A stretch of 64,000 nucleotides of DNA from Acinetobacter sp. ANC 4648 (GCF_002135345.1 NZ_NEGI01000004.1:92891-156890), one strand, 5' to 3'. Positions 41,179 to 50,824 are shown, counted from the first letter of the stretch. Notes: generated from the sequence alone by a model not told the origin. Made by a program: numbers and translations.

Positions 41179-43206
41179 TTATCGTTGTGCTTCTATACTA
41201 CGTTGTCGCAATATCAGGTTAAATTCTGCAACAAATAGCCGTGCGATATTTAAACTGTGTATATCTGCATCACGATTATTCGGAAATTTTAACTGTTCTA
41301 GACTCAGTTGATCATATTCATAAAGACAACCTAAGGTTAAATGCAAACTTGGATCTTGTTGTGAGGTCATATGAAAGGCCACATATTCCCCATCGGACAT
41401 CCGTTGACTATATGCTACTGCAAGACAATGGTTAAAATCGGCAGATTCATGAATAATTCGGTCTAATTGATGCAACTCTTCAAACTGCCAATCACCATAA
41501 TACATATACTGTTCAGGCGATAATCGCACCCATTCATTGGCTCGAATTCTTAAACGCAACTTATTTAAGGTTGTTTCATGCTGTAATTGTTGATGCCAAT
41601 GCACAGCTTGCTGAAAAAGTCCCGACCAAGTGACCGATTTCTTAACTTCTTTATCATGTAGAAAAAAATCGACCAAATAGTCGGCCACATAAGAATCAAA
41701 TACACTAATACGGCGTGAAAAATTAAGTGCAGGATGATGAAATGCCTGTCTGAAATCCGAAGCACTTAATTGCTGTTTTTGCAAGGTACTGAAAAAACCA
41801 CGATATTCATGGGTTTTAGGATCAATAAAAGCAATTAAATCTACATTTAAACCGTCTACAATTTTTTGTAAAAATTGCATATAAGCTTGCATGACCCGAC
41901 TCTGCTTTTGAAACACCTGTTTGGCAATATAGACATTATCTTCAGAAACCAGCTGTAACAAATCCAACCATTCTTCCAAATAAAGTACAGAATTTGAAAT
42001 TCGTTGTGTATGCATCAGCTGAGAAATTTCACTGTCTAAACTATATTTTTGATTACGAGGATGATTAAACCAAAAATGTGTTTTTGCATACGCATGACAT
42101 TCATACACAAACAAACGCGCTGAAATATCACGAAAATATTTCAGCGTCAGTAAAATCACTTGTGGATGAATTTTACTGGTATCCACGAAACTCAGGGCCG
42201 TAATAGCCATTGGTACACTCGGCTTCCCTATATTGCGACTAATCCAATCAATCACTAAACAGTCTTGTTTAAATAACCAATTTACGGTACGTTGATAGGC
42301 AAATATAGGTAAAAAATTGAGCTGGCTTTCATCCCAGTACGGACATTTTTGATTTAAGAAATTTTGTTTAGAAAATAAATCATTATGCTGCCAATAACCA
42401 CGAAGCATTAAGTTGGTAAATCCAAGCACATTTGGTTGTTCAATAGCATGCTGCATTAATAATTGCATATCTTGTTGCCGCTCAATCATATCAATCAGGC
42501 GAAAACTCGCTAAAAATTGAGTTTCAACAATTCTAAACAAAGCCTTAGGTAACAACGCTGAAGCCGAGAAACATAACTGATCATAGATTGGTAATAACTC
42601 ATTAATTCGAACAAAGCTTTCTCCTTGAACTGAATTAATTAAGCATAAGTGCTTGATATTCAACTCCACTTGCAGTGGAACCTGTTTACCCTGCTGAGCA
42701 AATGCGGTTAAATAAGGTTGAGTATAATAATTTTCCGCAATAAGCAATCGATCAATTTCTATCGCCTCTTTTTCTGAAATAGTATACAGATATTGTTCAA
42801 TTCGACTTTCACCATCCACCCATACAAAGATCTGCTCAATCAAGGTCTGCCTTAAAACTTGTGTTTTGGCTTTCACCGTAGTTGGATGCTGTAATACAAA
42901 ATTTCCAGTGAAAAAAGGAATTTCGAGTAAAATGAATTGAGCAATTTTTTCGAAAGACTGATGTGGAAACTTACTTTTAATCTGAAATAAGGGTTCAGTG
43001 TTACTGAAATGAATATTCCACATGCCATTGGCAATGGACAATACATGCTGTTCCGTATCAATTCGTAGCATATTTTGCGCAGTCACATCTGCAAGATAAA
43101 ACCATTGATCTTGAAAGATTTGCATTAAATTTGCAGAAATATCTAATAACTTTCGTGCAGTCTGCTGATGATTATTTAATACATTTAGTTGAACCATTTG
43201 CTCCAT
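41179..43206 (-). CDS. PcfJ-like protein, function unknown
   Basis: The 675-residue protein has no signal peptide or membrane helix. The C-terminal third resembles PcfJ-domain proteins: ESADFNHCLAVAYSQRMSDG followed by EYVAFHMTSQQDP, LTLGCLYEYDQLSLEQLKFP and NNRDADIHSL. That matches the HC-x-Y-x-G, strand, then Q-x-N pattern of the family. The N-terminal 400 residues are not recognised. PcfJ genes occur on mobile and conjugative elements and in chromosomes, and their activity is unknown. It lies upstream of the Pif1-like helicase on the same strand and may share a transcript. Confidence 0.6.
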   Translation of the reverse strand: MEQMVQLNVLNNHQQTARKLLDISANLMQIFQDQWFYLADVTAQNMLRIDTEQHVLSIANGMWNIHFSNTEPLFQIKSKFPHQSFEKIAQFILLEIPFFTGNFVLQHPTTVKAKTQVLRQTLIEQIFVWVDGESRIEQYLYTISEKEAIEIDRLLIAENYYTQPYLTAFAQQGKQVPLQVELNIKHLCLINSVQGESFVRINELLPIYDQLCFSASALLPKALFRIVETQFLASFRLIDMIERQQDMQLLMQHAIEQPNVLGFTNLMLRGYWQHNDLFSKQNFLNQKCPYWDESQLNFLPIFAYQRTVNWLFKQDCLVIDWISRNIGKPSVPMAITALSFVDTSKIHPQVILLTLKYFRDISARLFVYECHAYAKTHFWFNHPRNQKYSLDSEISQLMHTQRISNSVLYLEEWLDLLQLVSEDNVYIAKQVFQKQSRVMQAYMQFLQKIVDGLNVDLIAFIDPKTHEYRGFFSTLQKQQLSASDFRQAFHHPALNFSRRISVFDSYVADYLVDFFLHDKEVKKSVTWSGLFQQAVHWHQQLQHETTLNKLRLRIRANEWVRLSPEQYMYYGDWQFEELHQLDRIIHESADFNHCLAVAYSQRMSDGEYVAFHMTSQQDPSLHLTLGCLYEYDQLSLEQLKFPNNRDADIHSLNIARLFVAEFNLILRQRSIEAQR

Positions 43207-43523
43207 GATTTTGCCTAACTCATCTAATAATATCCGCCCAACACAAAATAGGAGCGTATGCTAAATAAATATATTCTGTGCTTTGCAGTATAAGTCTTTT
43301 CAATAAATCTTAATGATTTTTCTACATAAATCTGTACTTATTTGGTTGTAAAAAACTAATAATAAAATATTTTTTAAAATAATATCAATATCTTAACCAA
43401 CACTAAAGTTTGGTAGGTTTTAAGTAGGTGTCTAAAAATCAAACTTAGTTCGATACTCGGTCTTAAGGTGATGAGCACCTAATGAAAAATTGAAATAACA
43501 ATGATGGTAGAAGGAATCGCACC
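43207..43523. other. 317-base control region before the alcohol dehydrogenase
   Basis: An AT-rich leader without a reading frame. ACCAA and TTTGGT halves form a short dyad near 43398-43414 (AACCAACACTAAAGTTTGGT). AGAAGGAATCGCACC precedes the adh start codon. CCAAC motifs also occur before the aldehyde dehydrogenase gene at 49095-49116, so a shared regulator is possible but unproved. Confidence 0.4.
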
Positions 43524-44696
43524 ATGTCATTTAAAAATATTGCAGATCAAACTAACGGTTTTTATATCCCTTGCGTATCACTTTTTGGACCTGGCTGTGC
43601 CAAAGAAGTGGGTGCCAAAGCACAAAATTTAGGTGCAAAAAAAGCACTAATTGTCACCGATGCTGGCTTATTCAAATTTGGTGTGGCTGACATTATTGTC
43701 AATTATCTAAAAGAAGCGGGTGTCGATAGCCATGTATTCGCAGGTGCTGAGCCCAATCCAACAGACATCAATGTATTTAATGGTGTAAATGCCTACAATG
43801 AAAACGGTTGCGATTTCATCGTTTCTCTCGGTGGTGGTTCATCACATGACTGTGCCAAAGGAATTGGTCTTGTGACTGCTGGTGGTGGCAATATTCGTGA
43901 TTATGAAGGTATTGATAAAAGCTTAGTCCCAATGACCCCTCTAATTGCAATTAATACGACTGCGGGTACAGCTTCAGAAATGACTCGCTTCTGTATTATT
44001 ACCAATACAGATACCCACGTTAAAATGGCTATTGTCGATTGGCGTTGTACCCCATTAGTTGCCATTGATGATCCTAAACTAATGATTGCCAAACCTGCTG
44101 CTTTAACGGCTGCGACAGGTATGGACGCACTTACGCATGCCGTTGAAGCTTATGTTTCTACAGCTGCCAACCCTATTACAGATGCATGTGCTGAAAAAGC
44201 AATTACTATGATCAGCCAATGGCTACGTTCAGCTGTAGCAAATGGTGAAAATATTGAAGCTCGTGATGCAATGGCCTATGCACAATATTTAGCTGGCATG
44301 GCATTTAATAATGCTTCTCTTGGTTACGTGCATGCTATGGCACATCAATTGGGTGGTTTCTATAATCTTCCACATGGCGTGTGTAATGCCATTCTATTAC
44401 CGCATGTCTGTGAGTTTAACTTAATTGCATGCCCACAACGTTATGCAAAAATTGCTGAACTTATGGGCGTTAACATTAAAGATTTAACCGTAACAGAGGC
44501 TGCTTTTGCTGCAATTGCAGCCATTCGTGAACTGTCAGAATCGATTGGCATTCCATCGGGTTTAACTGTACTTGGCGTGAAAGAAGCAGACCATGCAGTT
44601 ATGGCTAAAAATGCACAAAATGATGCTTGTATGCTGACCAACCCACGCAAAGCCAATGAAGAGCAAGTCATTGAAATCTTTAAAGCGGCAATGTAA
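43524..44696 (+). CDS. Iron-containing alcohol dehydrogenase (group III)
   Basis: The 390-residue protein is a metal-dependent group III alcohol dehydrogenase. The NAD-binding turn is FIVSLGGGSSHDCAKGIGL near residue 96. Metal ligands lie in TGMDALTHAVEAYVS near residue 200 and GYVHAMAHQLGGFYNLPHGV near residue 270. Its close relatives oxidise ethanol and other short alcohols to aldehydes. It heads the plus-strand group of SDRs and a hydrolase and shares the locus with an aldehyde dehydrogenase, which suggests alcohol oxidation. AAGGAATCGCACC gives a good ribosome site. Confidence 0.92.
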   Translation: MSFKNIADQTNGFYIPCVSLFGPGCAKEVGAKAQNLGAKKALIVTDAGLFKFGVADIIVNYLKEAGVDSHVFAGAEPNPTDINVFNGVNAYNENGCDFIVSLGGGSSHDCAKGIGLVTAGGGNIRDYEGIDKSLVPMTPLIAINTTAGTASEMTRFCIITNTDTHVKMAIVDWRCTPLVAIDDPKLMIAKPAALTAATGMDALTHAVEAYVSTAANPITDACAEKAITMISQWLRSAVANGENIEARDAMAYAQYLAGMAFNNASLGYVHAMAHQLGGFYNLPHGVCNAILLPHVCEFNLIACPQRYAKIAELMGVNIKDLTVTEAAFAAIAAIRELSESIGIPSGLTVLGVKEADHAVMAKNAQNDACMLTNPRKANEEQVIEIFKAAM

Positions 44697-44733
44697 CTTC
44701 GGCTTAAAACTCTATTTTTAAGGTTGTGCTTTT

Positions 44734-44764
44734 GGAATATCATGTTACGTGATATTCCTTTTTT
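44734..44764 (+). terminator. Terminator after the alcohol dehydrogenase
   Basis: GGAATATCATG pairs with CGTGATATTCC (one G-T pair) around TTA and is followed by six T. It separates adh from the SDR genes, so these are not simply one operon. Confidence 0.85.
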
Positions 44765-44874
44765 ATATTCCATGCATCGTGAATGCAAAATAATGACTGC
44801 TATTTTGACAATTTAAATTGTCGATTTCTACAATCCTCTATACAATCATTAAAAATCGTATGGAATACGTCACA

Positions 44875-45705
44875 ATGAAAACAGTGGTAATTACAGGTGC
44901 TAATACAGGAATTGGCTTAGCGACCGCCACAGATTTTATCAAAGATGGGCATCATGTCATTATCGCCTGCCGAAATACAGAGAAAGCTGAGGATGCTAAA
45001 CAGGAACTGGAGTCTTTTGGTGTGGGTAAAGTTGAAATCATCAAACTTGATTTAAATAGCTTAGATCACATCAATCAAGCCGCAAATCAACTTATTCAAA
45101 AATATAAAAAAATAGATGTTTTGATTAATAATGCAGGCATGATGACTCCTGAACTAGAATCAACTGTAGATGGTTATGAAAAACAATTTGGAGTGAATTA
45201 TCTTGGACCATTCTTATGGACCATGAAACTACTTCCCTTAATCAAGAATGCCGAGCAAGGTCGTGTAATTCACCTTGCTTCGATGATGCATCTAATGAGG
45301 AGTATTCAACCTCAGCATTTTAAAGCAGATCAAGTCGCAAAATATAATGGTGTTCTCAGCTATGCCAACAGTAAATTAGCCAACTTATTATTTAGTAATA
45401 TTTTAGCCCAACAGCTAAAAGGAACCAATGCCACCAGCAATGCACTCCATCCCGGTGGCGTCGATTCTGAGATCTATCGCAAATTACCTAAATATCAATA
45501 TAATTTGATCAAACTGTTTCTCATCCCCACATCAAAACCTGCTGCTCTCATTAAAAAAATCGCATTTGATCCATCATGGAACAAACGTAATGGTGATTAT
45601 GTCAGCTTACAGACGCCTGCTTTTAAGTCCCGTAAAGCCAAAGATATGCAACTCGCTCAACAACTCTATGATCAGTCCATGCATTTAATTCAAGCTTATT
45701 TATAA
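44875..45705 (+). CDS. Short-chain dehydrogenase/reductase (first tandem copy)
   Basis: I start at the ATG at 44875 (MKTVVITGANTGIGLATATD), because the Rossmann fold starts there; earlier in-frame codons add unrelated residues. The 276-residue protein has the cofactor motif TGANTGIG, NNAGMM near residue 85 and the catalytic SYANSKLANLLFS (Tyr-x3-Lys) near residue 160. It resembles retinol dehydrogenase-like or oxidoreductase SDRs, but the substrate is unknown. Its sequence is closely related to the next gene, so the pair arose by duplication. Confidence 0.87.
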   Translation: MKTVVITGANTGIGLATATDFIKDGHHVIIACRNTEKAEDAKQELESFGVGKVEIIKLDLNSLDHINQAANQLIQKYKKIDVLINNAGMMTPELESTVDGYEKQFGVNYLGPFLWTMKLLPLIKNAEQGRVIHLASMMHLMRSIQPQHFKADQVAKYNGVLSYANSKLANLLFSNILAQQLKGTNATSNALHPGGVDSEIYRKLPKYQYNLIKLFLIPTSKPAALIKKIAFDPSWNKRNGDYVSLQTPAFKSRKAKDMQLAQQLYDQSMHLIQAYL

Positions 45706-45792
45706 TATTCAATAGGAAAGATATTAAATCCTCCCTATGCTTGAATTACGTATTATTCACCCACAAATCCAGATAAAAAAGAGAACTTAAGC

Positions 45793-46626
45793 ATGGCTAA
45801 GACAATACTGATTACGGGTGCCAATGCAGGCATCGGACTACAAACAGCTGAAGATCTCATCAAAGAAGGTCATCACGTTATTTTGGCATGTCGTAATTTT
45901 GAAAAAGCAGAACAAGCTAAATTGCAATTAGAGTTACTCGGTACAGGAAAAATTGATTTAATTCAGCTAGATTTAAATAGTCTCAAGCAAGTGAATCATG
46001 CAGCTGAAGACGTACTGAAAAAATATGAGCATTTGGATGTGATCATTAATAATGCTGGGTTAATTTCAACTCATTTAGATTCGACTGAAGATGGTTTTGA
46101 AAAGCATTTTGGCGTGAATTACTTAGGTCATTTTCTATGGACTTTAAAACTTTTGCCTTTACTTAAAAAGTCGGCACAAGGCCGTATTATTCACTTATCA
46201 TCTATAGCACACTGGGTCGGCAGTATACAACCGAATAAATTCAAAGCAGAAAATAATAGTAATTATCATACCTTCCTCAGCTATGGCAGTAGTAAATTAC
46301 AAAATCTGTTATTTAGTAATTTACTGGCACAACAACTTGAAGGAACGAATGTAACCAGTAATGCTCTGCATCCTGGTGTGGTTGATTCTGATCTTTATCG
46401 TCAGTTACCTAAATTTCAATATATGTTTGTATCACTCGTCCTCATTCCACCCGCCAAGCCAGCCAAATTAATTAAGCAAATGGCTTTAGATGCGTCTTGG
46501 GCCAATAAAAATGGCCAATATGCCAGTGTCCAAACCCCTGCCATGACCTCTCCCAAGGCTAAAGACATGCAGTTAGCACAAAAACTCTATGATTTATCCT
46601 ATGATTTGGTCAAACAATATTTGTAA
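45793..46626 (+). CDS. Short-chain dehydrogenase/reductase (second tandem copy)
   Basis: The 277-residue protein is a paralogue of the previous gene, with TGANAGIGLQTAEDLIKEGH, NNAGLI and SYGSSKLQNLLFSN as catalytic block. It differs mainly in loops and the C-terminal third. GAGAACTTAAGC precedes its ATG. Both copies keep all catalytic residues, so both are likely active. Different substrates or redundancy are equally possible. Confidence 0.87.
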   Translation: MAKTILITGANAGIGLQTAEDLIKEGHHVILACRNFEKAEQAKLQLELLGTGKIDLIQLDLNSLKQVNHAAEDVLKKYEHLDVIINNAGLISTHLDSTEDGFEKHFGVNYLGHFLWTLKLLPLLKKSAQGRIIHLSSIAHWVGSIQPNKFKAENNSNYHTFLSYGSSKLQNLLFSNLLAQQLEGTNVTSNALHPGVVDSDLYRQLPKFQYMFVSLVLIPPAKPAKLIKQMALDASWANKNGQYASVQTPAMTSPKAKDMQLAQKLYDLSYDLVKQYL

Positions 46627-46659
46627 TAGAGCAGATACCTAAAGTTTAAAAAATCTTCA

Positions 46660-46699
46660 TTAATGATCAATATATTGACAAAAATGTGTTGATCATTAA
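46660..46699. promoter_or_regulatory. Inverted repeat around a TTGACA before the hydrolase gene
   Basis: TTAATGATCAA (46660-46670) and TTGATCATTAA (46689-46699) are perfect 11-bp arms. A consensus -35 TTGACA lies at 46675-46680 in the loop, and AAAGAT (46698-46703) sits 17 bases on as a possible -10. A bound regulator would cover the promoter. It lies 25-65 bases before the start codon. Confidence 0.6.
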
Positions 46700-46724
46700 A
46701 GATCAAACACGCCAATAAAAACAT

Positions 46725-47699
46725 ATGAGTATAATAATGACCGTATCCTCCCCTATATATCAACCTGATGTCTTAGGCACAGGCTATGAGCAAATGACGT
46801 TGAATTTTCCAGATGATTATGAAGGTAAAGTGACTGCAACTTTAATCCGAAAAAAAGCAGTGCAGAAAACCCATAAAGCCGTTTTATACATTCATGGATT
46901 TATTGATTATTTCTTTCAAACCGAAATGGCTGAACAATTTAATCAGCATGGCTATGATTTTTATGCACTAGATTTACGTAAATATGGACGCTCACATCTA
47001 CCACATCAAAAATTTTATAATGTACGAAAAATTAGTGAATATGATGCTGAAATTAACAAAGCTTTAGAAATTATTGGCAATGAAGAGCATGATTCTGTAT
47101 TGCTCGCTGGTCATTCTACAGGTGGCTTAATCACAACATTGTATGTGGCACATCATCCTGAGCACCCACTAATTAAAGCACTTTGGGCAAACAGTCCTTT
47201 TTATGACTTTAATATGCCTTTATGGAAGAAAAAGCTGGCTTTACCTCGGTTAAGTGCTTTAGGCAAACACTGCCCAAATATCAAGTTTCCAAGTGAACTC
47301 AATAAATTCTATGTCCCTAGTTTACATAAGGATTTCCATGGTGAATGGAACTTTAATTTAGATTGGAAACAAAATACCTATACATGGGTCTATTTAAGTT
47401 TTGTTCATGCCATTTTTGAAGCACAAAAAGAAATTCATCAAGGTGCTTCAGTTTCCGTACCTACATTGGTCATGCATTCTCATCAGACCACCTATCCCAA
47501 AAAATGGAATAACGATGCTCAAACTAGTGATGTCATTCTAAATATTAAAGACATTAAAAAATATACAAACAAATTACAAGGTGATGTCAGTGTAATTACA
47601 ATTAAAAATGGATTACATGATCTAGTGCTTTCTGCACCAACAGTACGCCAAGAAGTTTATCGCCAACTATTTGAATGGTTAGAACAGAAAAATATTTAA
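46725..47699 (+). CDS. Alpha/beta hydrolase (serine aminopeptidase S33-like)
   Basis: The 324-residue protein is an alpha/beta hydrolase of the S33 / monoacylglycerol lipase-like group. The strand AVLYIHGFIDYFFQTE near residue 52 holds the oxyanion hole. The nucleophile elbow is VLLAGHSTGGLITTLYV near residue 128. The catalytic His is in NGLHDLVLSAP near residue 297. An alternative start at 46737 has a GAG site eight bases upstream, so the first four residues are uncertain. It is convergent with the GAF regulator, 23 bases away. The substrate is unknown. Confidence 0.85.
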   Translation: MSIIMTVSSPIYQPDVLGTGYEQMTLNFPDDYEGKVTATLIRKKAVQKTHKAVLYIHGFIDYFFQTEMAEQFNQHGYDFYALDLRKYGRSHLPHQKFYNVRKISEYDAEINKALEIIGNEEHDSVLLAGHSTGGLITTLYVAHHPEHPLIKALWANSPFYDFNMPLWKKKLALPRLSALGKHCPNIKFPSELNKFYVPSLHKDFHGEWNFNLDWKQNTYTWVYLSFVHAIFEAQKEIHQGASVSVPTLVMHSHQTTYPKKWNNDAQTSDVILNIKDIKKYTNKLQGDVSVITIKNGLHDLVLSAPTVRQEVYRQLFEWLEQKNI

Positions 47700-47722
47700 C
47701 AACAGACTTTTATAATATCTCA

Positions 47723-48904
47723 TCAATGTTCGTCTTTATATTTCATGAGCATTTGATGGGATGGATGCCCAATTGGCGTGAGCTCAATCAAACGTTCAAC
47801 AGCATCGATCGCTTCTGGAAAATGTGCTAAGTGTTTTAGCAGAACATCGGTATCATGTGCTTTAAAAATAGCTTCACTCAATCGTGATTCTAAACAATCC
47901 CGCCATGCGCATAAAAATGGACTTTCTGTTTTAGATAAAAACACGCCTCTATACAGCTTTAACGCCGATCCAGTATATCCAGCATCCAAAGCATTTTCTG
48001 CTTGTAAAAAATCAGCCTCTACATGCGCCAGTAAGCGATAAGGTCGTGATCCAAGCATCCCACCTAAAATATCTCTCAACTGTGACATTTCTGCTTTTAA
48101 GGTGCCTAGGCTAACTTTGCGCTCACCATACAAAGCTTGATGTAGATTTTCAAGATTCATCCCCTGTGGGCATAAAGCAAGAATCGTCAAAATTTCAATT
48201 TGTCGTGGAGTCAGTACCACAATTTTGCCATTAAACAAAACTTGCGGAACAGCAAAGGCACGGATAAATAGGTGTTGTTGTTGATATTCAAGCAGTGCAG
48301 ATTGAATAATGGATGCACAACGTTCAGCTGCCAACAAACCTAAACTATTATGATTATTCCACGTAGTCGATAAATCAATAACCCCCAAAACTTGTTTGGA
48401 ATAAGGGTCAATAATTGGCGCTGCATAACAAACCCAATCATGAATGGAAGACATATAATGTTCATTAGAAAATACACAGCTTGATTGTTGAGTTTTAAGG
48501 GAAAGCGCTAGAGCATTGGTTCCAACCAAGTCTTCACGCCATTGTCCTCCTTCAATAAAATGGACTCGTTCAGCTGCATTACGCATTTGCCCACTAGCCG
48601 CTGACCAAATAATCGTACTCCCAATATCACCGACCGCAGCAACCATCGAAGATTGTTCAGCAATATGCTTTAAGTCATCCCCACAATACTCAATCGCAAC
48701 TTCTAAGGCACTTTTCTTCATGTGTTTTTGATTAATTAACGGTGCGGCTTCCCGATTTTTGGGAATCTCTGCTGAATTTGAACGTTGCCACGAACTTACA
48801 ATACTTTGTCCAAGTTGATCCGCATGCTGTAAAGATAAACTACTATTTTGTCTTAAAATTTCAATTTGATGACGCTTCTGTAATAACGCTTGTGTGTTCA
48901 ACAT
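47723..48904 (-). CDS. GAF-domain regulator with winged helix and BTAD-like tail
   Basis: I use the ATG at 48904, since AAGGA lies nine bases upstream and abuts the earlier ATG at 48913. The 393-residue protein begins with an AcoR-like GAF/sensor region (about 60-210): GDIGSTIIWSAASGQMRNAA, GGQWREDLVGTNALAL and VLGVIDLSTTW. A winged helix follows near residue 245 (LTPRQIEILTILALCP, then LKAEMSQLRDILGG). The last about 80 residues look like a BTAD helical repeat. AcoR itself uses an AAA+ sigma-54 domain, which is absent here. It is divergent from the aldehyde dehydrogenase, its likely target. Confidence 0.8.
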   Translation of the reverse strand: MLNTQALLQKRHQIEILRQNSSLSLQHADQLGQSIVSSWQRSNSAEIPKNREAAPLINQKHMKKSALEVAIEYCGDDLKHIAEQSSMVAAVGDIGSTIIWSAASGQMRNAAERVHFIEGGQWREDLVGTNALALSLKTQQSSCVFSNEHYMSSIHDWVCYAAPIIDPYSKQVLGVIDLSTTWNNHNSLGLLAAERCASIIQSALLEYQQQHLFIRAFAVPQVLFNGKIVVLTPRQIEILTILALCPQGMNLENLHQALYGERKVSLGTLKAEMSQLRDILGGMLGSRPYRLLAHVEADFLQAENALDAGYTGSALKLYRGVFLSKTESPFLCAWRDCLESRLSEAIFKAHDTDVLLKHLAHFPEAIDAVERLIELTPIGHPSHQMLMKYKDEH

Positions 48905-49218
48905 AATCAACATTCCTTGGTCATTTTCTATAGCGCCAATTGATCTACAGCTTATTTTTGCTTATATCTTATCCAGTCCAAGATTAATGTAACTTATACT
49001 AAAGCGATACGTCTCTTTAAAATTGTGACAAATTTACAATAGATAAAAAATACATCCAAAACTTATATTCTAACTACAAGTTAATCTAATTTTCCTCCAA
49101 CCTTTCTCCAACCTTTGAGTTCATATGCTCAAGGCATGATGTAAAACATAGCTGATTCTAGTTATACCCGCAGCATTCACAATCACGTTTGATAAAAAAT
49201 AAGTAAAGGGAAATTCTT
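48905..49218. promoter_or_regulatory. Regulatory region between the GAF regulator and the aldehyde dehydrogenase
   Basis: CTCCAACCTTT occurs twice in direct tandem (49095-49105 and 49106-49116). Next to it is a TTGAG/CTCAA dyad with an eight-base spacer (about 49115-49132). The repeats lie 100-125 bp before the dehydrogenase start, where an activator would bind. AAAGGGAAATTCTT precedes the start codon. Confidence 0.55.
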
Positions 49219-50730
49219 ATGCGTTATGTAGATCCAAACCAACCCGGTTCAAAAATTCAATTTAAAGCGCAATATGAAAACTTTATTGGTGGCCAATGGG
49301 TCGCGCCAGTTAAAGGAGAATACTTTGAAAATATCTCTCCTGTCGATGGCAAAGTATTTACAAAAATTCCACGTTCTTCGGCAGAAGATATTGAGCTTGC
49401 ACTTGATGCTGCGCATAAAGCCAAAGAACAATGGAATAAATCCTCTCCTACTACACGCTCCAACATGCTGTTGAAAATTGCAGATCGTTTAGAAGCGAAT
49501 TTAGAGCTGTTGGCTGTTGCTGAAACTTGGGACAATGGTAAACCTGTACGTGAAACATTAGCTGCGGATATTCCTTTAGCCATTGATCATTTCCGCTACT
49601 TTGCTGGCTGTATCCGTGCACAAGAAGGTGGTATTTCTGAGATTGATGAAGATACCATTGCTTACCATTTTCATGAACCATTAGGTGTTGTGGGACAAAT
49701 TATCCCATGGAACTTCCCAATTCTAATGGCAACATGGAAACTTGCACCAGCATTGGCTGCCGGTAACTGTATCGTTTTAAAACCAGCTGAACAAACCCCT
49801 GTAAGTATTCTGGTCCTCGTTGAACTCATTCAAGACCTATTGCCTGCTGGTGTATTGAATATCGTGAATGGTTACGGCGTTGAAGTCGGTCGCCCATTAG
49901 CAACCAATCCACGTATTGCCAAAATTGCATTTACAGGTTCAACTGCGGTTGGTCAGCAGATTATGCAATATGCAACTGAAAATATTATTCCTGTGACCTT
50001 AGAACTCGGTGGTAAATCTCCAAACATCTTCTTTGAAGATATTATGGATAAAGATGATGAGTTCTTAGACAAAGCACTTGAAGGTTTTGCAATGTTTGCT
50101 TTAAACCAAGGTGAAATTTGTACATGTCCATCTCGTGCATTAGTCCAAGAAAGTATTGCCGATAAATTCTTAGAAATGGCTGTTGAGCGTGTAAAACGTA
50201 TTAAGACGGGACATCCTTTAGATACTGAGACCATGATTGGTGCTCAAGCATCTCAAGAACAGCAAGAGAAAATTTTAGGTTGTATTGCAACAGGTCGTGC
50301 TGAAGGTGCTCAAGTACTTACAGGTGGTGGTGACCGTCATGAAGTGGGTCAAGGCTTCTATATTGAGCCGACCATTTTTAAGGGCAATAACAGCATGAAA
50401 ATTTTCCAAGAAGAAATTTTTGGCCCTGTACTTTCTGTTGCGACATTCAAAGATTATGACGAAGCAATTAAAATTGCTAATGACACTATTTATGGCTTAG
50501 GTGCAGGCGTGTGGTCGCGTTCTACACATACCGCTTACCGTGCTGGACGTGCAATTCAGGCTGGGCGTGTATGGACTAACTGCTACCATATTTACCCTGC
50601 ACATGCTGCATTTGGTGGTTATAAAAAGTCTGGTATTGGTCGTGAAAACCACAAAATGATGTTAGATCATTATCAACAAACCAAAAATTTATTGGTGAGC
50701 TATTCAACGAAAGCAATGGGCTTTTTCTAA
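49219..50730 (+). CDS. NAD-dependent aldehyde dehydrogenase (AcoD/ExaC type)
   Basis: The 503-residue protein is an aldehyde dehydrogenase that oxidises short aldehydes such as acetaldehyde to the acid. It has [20 protein letters not shown] near residue 155, [13 protein letters not shown] near residue 235, [14 protein letters not shown] with the catalytic Glu, and the catalytic Cys in [13 protein letters not shown] near residue 302. The CTC pattern after the active Cys is seen in the AcoD/ExaC group. The neighbours (iron alcohol dehydrogenase, GAF regulator) fit an ethanol or acetoin-type pathway. A large terminator follows. Confidence 0.93.
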   Translation: MRYVDPNQPGSKIQFKAQYENFIGGQWVAPVKGEYFENISPVDGKVFTKIPRSSAEDIELALDAAHKAKEQWNKSSPTTRSNMLLKIADRLEANLELLAVAETWDNGKPVRETLAADIPLAIDHFRYFAGCIRAQEGGISEIDEDTIAYHFHEPLGVVGQIIPWNFPILMATWKLAPALAAGNCIVLKPAEQTPVSILVLVELIQDLLPAGVLNIVNGYGVEVGRPLATNPRIAKIAFTGSTAVGQQIMQYATENIIPVTLELGGKSPNIFFEDIMDKDDEFLDKALEGFAMFALNQGEICTCPSRALVQESIADKFLEMAVERVKRIKTGHPLDTETMIGAQASQEQQEKILGCIATGRAEGAQVLTGGGDRHEVGQGFYIEPTIFKGNNSMKIFQEEIFGPVLSVATFKDYDEAIKIANDTIYGLGAGVWSRSTHTAYRAGRAIQAGRVWTNCYHIYPAHAAFGGYKKSGIGRENHKMMLDHYQQTKNLLVSYSTKAMGFF

Positions 50731-50748
50731 TTTTTTGATTGTAGATTT

Positions 50749-50788
50749 GAATATTAAAAAGCGAACTTTAGTTCGCTTTTTAATATTC
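50749..50788. terminator. Bidirectional terminator: perfect 19-bp inverted repeat
   Basis: Arms of 19 bases each (GAATATTAAAAAGCGAACT and its exact complement) flank a two-base TT loop. The A and T runs on the outer stem serve both strands. It lies between convergent aldehyde dehydrogenase and araC-type genes. Confidence 0.9.
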
Positions 50789-50824
50789 ATAGGCAGTAAC
50801 GAATAATTAAAATAATACTAAACA

